The translations under genes were made by a program, and so were the position numbers. Of a stretch of DNA of 64,000 nt, positions 49,201 through 55,600 are shown piece after piece. Positions within the stretch are counted from its first letter, which is position 1. Every line of letters begins with the position of its first letter. This DNA comes from Pomphorhynchus laevis (Eukaryota; Acanthocephala; Palaeacanthocephala; Echinorhynchida; Pomphorhynchidae): NCBI GenBank assembly GCA_012934845.2, contig WNNJ02000543.1, forward strand, positions 1 through 64,000. Reading direction: 5' to 3'. Under the pieces are notes generated by a model, which saw nothing but the letters and a program-made list of their open reading frames with translations, was not told the origin of the DNA and did no database searches.

Positions 49201-51123
49201 CTCGTTAAATATCCACTTAATTACATCTGGTTTAAATTTGTGTAGTGAGATTCCGTTCTTCCTGAACGGGATAAAGCTTTTAGTTTACCACGCAATCTTC
49301 GTTCCTATCTTAACCTATGGTCATGAGCTTTGGGTTATGACCGATTGGATAATAAGGTCGCCCGGATACAGGCGACCAAATGAGGTTTTTTCGCGGTGTG
49401 ACCGGTCTTAGTCTTAGAGATAAGGTTAGGAATTTGGTCATCCGAAATGGACTCGGCGTAATGTCGCAGCTTCTCCTCATCGAAGAAAGTCAGCTGAGTT
49501 GGCTAGGACACGTTCTGAGTATGTCTAGGGATCGCCTTTGTCGGAGGGTTTTCCAGGTTAAACTCTCTGGAAAGAGACATAGAGGTAGACCACGGTACAG
49601 GTTGAGAGATCAAATCTCGAAATCTGCCGAAGACCGCCTTGGGCTATCTGAAAGAGAACTCTGGTCTGTCACCAAGGATCGCGATGTCTGGAGTAGTTTG
49701 ATTCGTGCACTGCCTCCACGACCCGACACCCGGACCAGTAGTTGACAGTAAAAAATATTGTATTGTGTTTGTTTGTTTTGCTTGTCGATAAATTGTTGTT
49801 GAGATTCCGGTACTCAAATAGAATAAAGAGACGAATGAAACAGTGCACGTCGGAGCTCAAAAGGATTGGTAAGTAACGTTTAAAAAACAACTATGGGGGA
49901 AGGTGGTCTAATGAATTTTGCTTACGAATCGTTCTTGAAGATATGGCCAACGCTGGACAGTCGTCAAGGGTATACAGTGGATGATCGAGAGGATATTTCT
50001 GAACGCTTGGAACACTTTCTTAATCATTTCTTATTGGGTTTTCTGAATTCAAAGGGTGTTTTGCGTTTTTACATTGACCATGTCGAAGTTAACTTCCAGG
50101 GGTTCATAGGTTACGATTGTGATGAAGTATTTATCGAGGGCAGTGATGGCACTGTATATGTTCATGGAGAAATCAACGTGGGATCTATCGAAGATGCAGA
50201 TGAACGATCTAAAGACTTGTCTGATAACAGAATCGAAACCGAAATAGAGTGTGATGATACTATTAACTACCCTAAATCTTAGCTTAATCAGAGATTATGC
50301 TAAATTCCCTCCGATGATTCAGATTAAGGGTAGTTCTGTTTTTCGAGCTTTAAACACTGTTTAAGCGTGTGTTAAGGTGCCTATAGATGATTATAGAAAT
50401 CACGGTACTGATAAGCTTCGTTAGAGCGAAACGCGTATACCGTTGTGAAGTTTGTCGTCACACATAGGATGACTGGGCATACGTAGCGACTTTGAATAAT
50501 GCAAGAATAATCCGGTTCTATTTCTTAGTCTGATGAGGATATATAGAATGCTGCCTGGTGTTTATGCCTATCCATGAGGAAAACATAGTTATATATTTAT
50601 GAGTACACCAGTGAGTGTCCAAGGGCAGGTGTACACAACAAATTATATTTTATATATTTGCACACTTTTAAGTGTCCCTGTTAAACAGCATTTCTATTAA
50701 AAAGAATTTAGTGCCTGATGCATGGTTAAACTGTAATAGTCACTGCCATGCACAGAGCTTATGCTAAATTCCCTCCGATGATTCAGATTAAGGGTAGTTC
50801 TGTTTTTCGAGCTTTAAACACTGTTTAAGCGTGTGTTAAGGTGCCTATAGATGATTATAGAAGTCACGGTACTGATGAGCTTCGTTAGAGCGAAACGCGT
50901 ATACCGTTGTGAAGTTTGTCGTCACACATAGGATGACTGGGCATACGTAGCAACTTTGAATAATGCAAGAATAATTCGGTTATATTTCTTAGTCTGATGA
51001 GGATATATAGAATGCTGCCTGGTGTTTATGCCTCTCCATGAGGAAAACATAGTGATATATATATATTAATATTAAAGAATAAACTGGTGTTAATTCCTAA
51101 AATATATATATTTTTAGTCTTTC

Positions 51124-51191
<68 letters not shown>

Positions 51192-52602
51192 TACCACACT
51201 AATTGCACAAATCAGTAACGATATTACCCGCAAAAACACAGAGAACTACTGGATAGGTCAACTTATGACAGATCTCAGCTTAAATACTGAGCACACATTT
51301 AGACTATAGGTATGTTCTTAGAATGTTCTAGAATGTTCGATCACAATTACAAATTTATGCAGTTTTGGCTGTGTGCTTGGTTTGAGTATTTTAGATTAGT
51401 AAATTACTGAAGAAGGCTCACGCCGAAAGCTTTAAAAAATATACATTTTGTCATTTTGTTTTTGATTTGGCTCGGTTAGTTAATACTAACCGAGCCAAAT
51501 CAAAAACAAAATGACAAAATGTATATTTTTTAAAGCTTTCGGCGTGAGCCTTCTTCAGTAATTTACTAATCTAAAATACTCAAACCAAGCACACAGCCAA
51601 AACTGCATAAATTTGTAATTGTGATCGAACATTCTAGAACATTCTAAGAACATACCTATAGTCTAAATGTGTGCTCAGTATTTAAGCTGAGATCTGTCAT
51701 AAGTTGACCTATCCAGTAGTTCTCTGTGTTTTTGCGGGTAATATCGTTACTGATTTGTGCAATTAGTGTGGTATTCATTACATGATCTGGATTTTGAATA
51801 ATATGTCTTACCGCTCCATCATTGTTTAGCCTTTTAGCAGCTATATCAGATCGTCTATTGTTAGCACGTATATTAAAAGTAGATCTAGTTTGCCCAACGT
51901 ATTGTGCTTCACAGTTGGCACATTCATGTAAGTATATTGAACCTCTGGTTTTGCAATTTAGCATTCCTTTGACTTTATATGTTGAGTGAGTTATGGCACT
52001 AGTGAACGTCGACTTATTGCTCATTTGTTTGCAACATTTACATCTTGCCCCACCACATGGGCCACTTTGGTTACCTAGTTTCCGTGATCTATGTTTTATC
52101 ATATCATTGATTGATTTTCCTGCGCGATACGTAATGCATGGATTAAGTATGTTATATCGAAGTTGTTTTGGAATATTTTGGATGACGATATTTAAATCTT
52201 TTTGAAGATTCATTAGAGCGGGATGAAATGTGATGGCAGCAAATAAACGATTTGTTGTTTTATTTGACATAGCTTTTCCTTTAAATAGTGTTTGCTGTGA
52301 CATTTCCACAATTTCTCTATATTGTCTCCTCACAAGACGATTGTTGTATCCTCTATTTTTGAATTCCTGACACATTATATTCGATTGTTTATAGAATTCA
52401 TTGTTGGTTGAACATATCTTTTTTATACGTATTAGCTCATTACGAATGAGTAATCGTTTTATTTTGGGAGCATGTGCGCTACTAGCATGTATTAATGATT
52501 TTTCTCCTTCAAATTTACGGTGCAAGGTTGTTTGCCAGACATTATTATTGTCTATGTACATTTCAACATCCAAGAATGTCACACGACCATTTATAGGTTT
52601 TT

Positions 52603-52681
<79 letters not shown>

Positions 52682-55600
52682 TGGTAGTGCGAAAAATCGC
52701 TTGTAACTGTGGTCCAGGAGCCTAAACAGGCTACTATTGATTTTAAATCCATATGAGTTGCTAAAAAAGTCTACACACGCAACAAGCCAGTAAAAACGCT
52801 TTCTGCACCTGAGTTTTGTTTAGCATCGTGAGGAATTGCTGGTGTCTTTATAGTTATCACAAAAGCAGTCGAAACGCACCCTAACCACTTCATCCGACTG
52901 ACGATGACTGCTGGGTGGTTTGGGGCGTCTCGGAGTGATACATTAGACTGATGGAGCTGATGATCGAAGTCCAGTTTTTTAGCAACTTATATATAGGTAA
53001 TGAAATAAAACCTTTTATTTAACATAAAATTTTTTGGAATGAACAATTGCATACACGAGCGAGTATCATCATTGGTTCGGCTTTTTTAATTATCCTCGTG
53101 TGAATTCTTTAATCCTAGATGCAGAACTGTACACTACAATCAGCGTAGGTGGACCTCATCAGCAGTGAGCCTACGCCTACCTTTCGTGTTTCGGTCCTTT
53201 AATTATCTGCTGAAATTTTCCTCTGCTGCCTTTCTGTAAAAACAAACGATACAGTTTGTAAGGAAAACATTTCCACTTGTGCAAACTGTACGTTGTATCC
53301 GTCTTTTTAAACAACTGTAGTGTTATTTCCGTCTTTTTGTTGTATTGTATTGTATGTATTGTGTAGTATGTATTGTATTTGATTAAAAAATCAATACATT
53401 TTATTGAAAATGTCTATTATTTCTTCTTTGTTCAATAAATTTACAGGAGAAATCAAATCAGCTAACTGAGTCTATGTATTTAATATAATTATAAAATAAA
53501 CAAAACATAATAATGCTAAATCAAAATTTAATAATTAAATTATAAAATAAATAATTGTTTTTAGATCTTCTATAATTTAAATCAAGTTAAAATAAAAAAA
53601 TGAAATTTAAAATAAACGTCATGTTTATGAATTGACTAATAAATAACAGACTTTGTATCAGAATAAGGATTAGAGGTCATCAGGAGGAACTGCTATGCTA
53701 TCAGGTTTCGGCCCCTAACTCCTCTACCCAACATAGCAGTGGGGCCAAATACATGCTAATGATGTATTTCCTCTGATAAAACTATCTAGTATCTTATTCT
53801 AATGCAAAGTATATTATTTATTATCCATCCATAAAAATTACAAGGAAAAGTATCAGTATATTAGTATACCTGCACAACAAAAAACTGTAATTAAAAATAC
53901 CAGTAATTTTTCTACTAATTTTCATATTCCATTTTAGGTTTGTGTGTTTGATTTATCAAACGACAAAATCAAAGAAAAATAATGTGCCTATTATTGTTCT
54001 TTATCTATAAAACAGGCTTGACCTAAGCCTATTTTATAGGCTTACATGAAGACTAACATGAAATAAGATTCATGTAAGTCTTCACCCGATGGACATAATC
54101 GTACTAGCAATCTCACAAATTTAATACATTTTAAATTTGAAACATAATCAGTAACAGTTGGTATAATCAAAGCAGATCAAATTAATTATAACAATTAGAG
54201 ACAACTATTCATTATAATTAAAAATTTTAAGATTATTACAATGGGTTACTTGTTATTCACTTAAAAATAAAAATGTATACATCATCATACGTTATTGACG
54301 TAATCGTTCCAGCAATCAATTCCATATTTGTTCACTTTTTATAAATTTTTAAATTATCAACTTAAAAAGAAGTTAACATCAATTAAAACTATAGTCAATC
54401 AATCAAAATCTTCATTACGTTCCACAGCCATTTTTGCGTCCCCCATAGATGCAGCAAGCTCTTCCAGATTAGTATCACGGCTATGGAATCCCAATGTCTG
54501 CATTCGTACAAGTTCGGATGCATAAAGATGTTCTTGAGTTTGGTTTGGTTGTTGATTTGTCGGCTGATGTTGCTGGAGATGAAGACGATCTAATGGTTGA
54601 AACAACGAAGCAGTACAATCTTGATTTGAGTATTGTAAATTTTGAAATACTGTTGTTGCATAAGCTGTTTGTCTATTGCTTGGTGATCGAAAAGAATCCA
54701 CATCAGATGAAGTAGGTTGACTATTCATTTGATTATCGACTAGACCGCTTATATTTGAAGATATCAACTGTGAATATACTTGTGGGGATGTGTCCCTAAG
54801 ACGAATTAGATTCTTTAGAATTTGTACAATCGTCCTCAATGCTCGAGTATTTGTGCATAGAGCACAAATTTCAGGTATTGGCCACTGACTCATAAACTCA
54901 TGAATTACACGATGTACTTGTTCTCTTTGTCCTTCGTCCTGTATAAATTCATATGTACGCAGCAGATTAAGAAGAATCTTAAGCAGATTAAGTAGAGTAC
55001 CAGGATCGCAAAGAGAATTATTCATATTTGGGTTAAAACTGGATGCCCGCAACATGTCGAATAACATGAGAGGATTTTCAGCATCGACTACTAATAATTG
55101 TTGAGGGTTCATCGTAGAATACCGATTAGTGTTTTCGCTTGACGTAGATTGCAAAGGCGACTCTAAACGGTTTGAATTAGATACATATGAACTAGACGAA
55201 TCGATTTGAAATGTAGTATTCTGAGATGCCACCGGGTTTGGCAGGAGGTTTGTATTTTCAGTTCCTACTTGACTAGTGTTAGCTGTACCAGATGAACTAG
55301 AATAAGTATTCAGAGGGTTATCGCCAAACTGCTCATGTGCCACATTAAGCATTGGTTCTTGAAAATCGCGATAAATTCTCTGTCGAACTTTATATCCGCT
55401 CGGTAATCTCTCAAGGTTAATCAGGGCTCTGTCATGGTTTCTCGTAATTTCCTGTATAGTTGTAGGAATACGAATCATTTCCATTGTTTGACACATTAAA
55501 TCCGGATTGTTAACGAATTGTGAAACCTCGTGGTTCTGCTCCCTCACTCTTTGCATTTGTGGATTGTTAAGCTTAATTGAACTAAGCAATGCAGGATTAC

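Noticed and set aside
50281-51062. LTR pair of a retrovirus-like element
   Set aside because: The direct repeats lack TG/CA ends, primer site or pol sequence between them; the ribozymes point to a retrozyme or Penelope pseudo-LTR.
53151-53197. Hammerhead-like core in permuted order on the minus strand (GGACC-GAAA ... CTGATGA-GGTCC)
   Set aside because: Stem II pairs perfectly, but the 26 bases between the boxes cannot form stem III, a cleavage site and stem I. Kept only as a curiosity.
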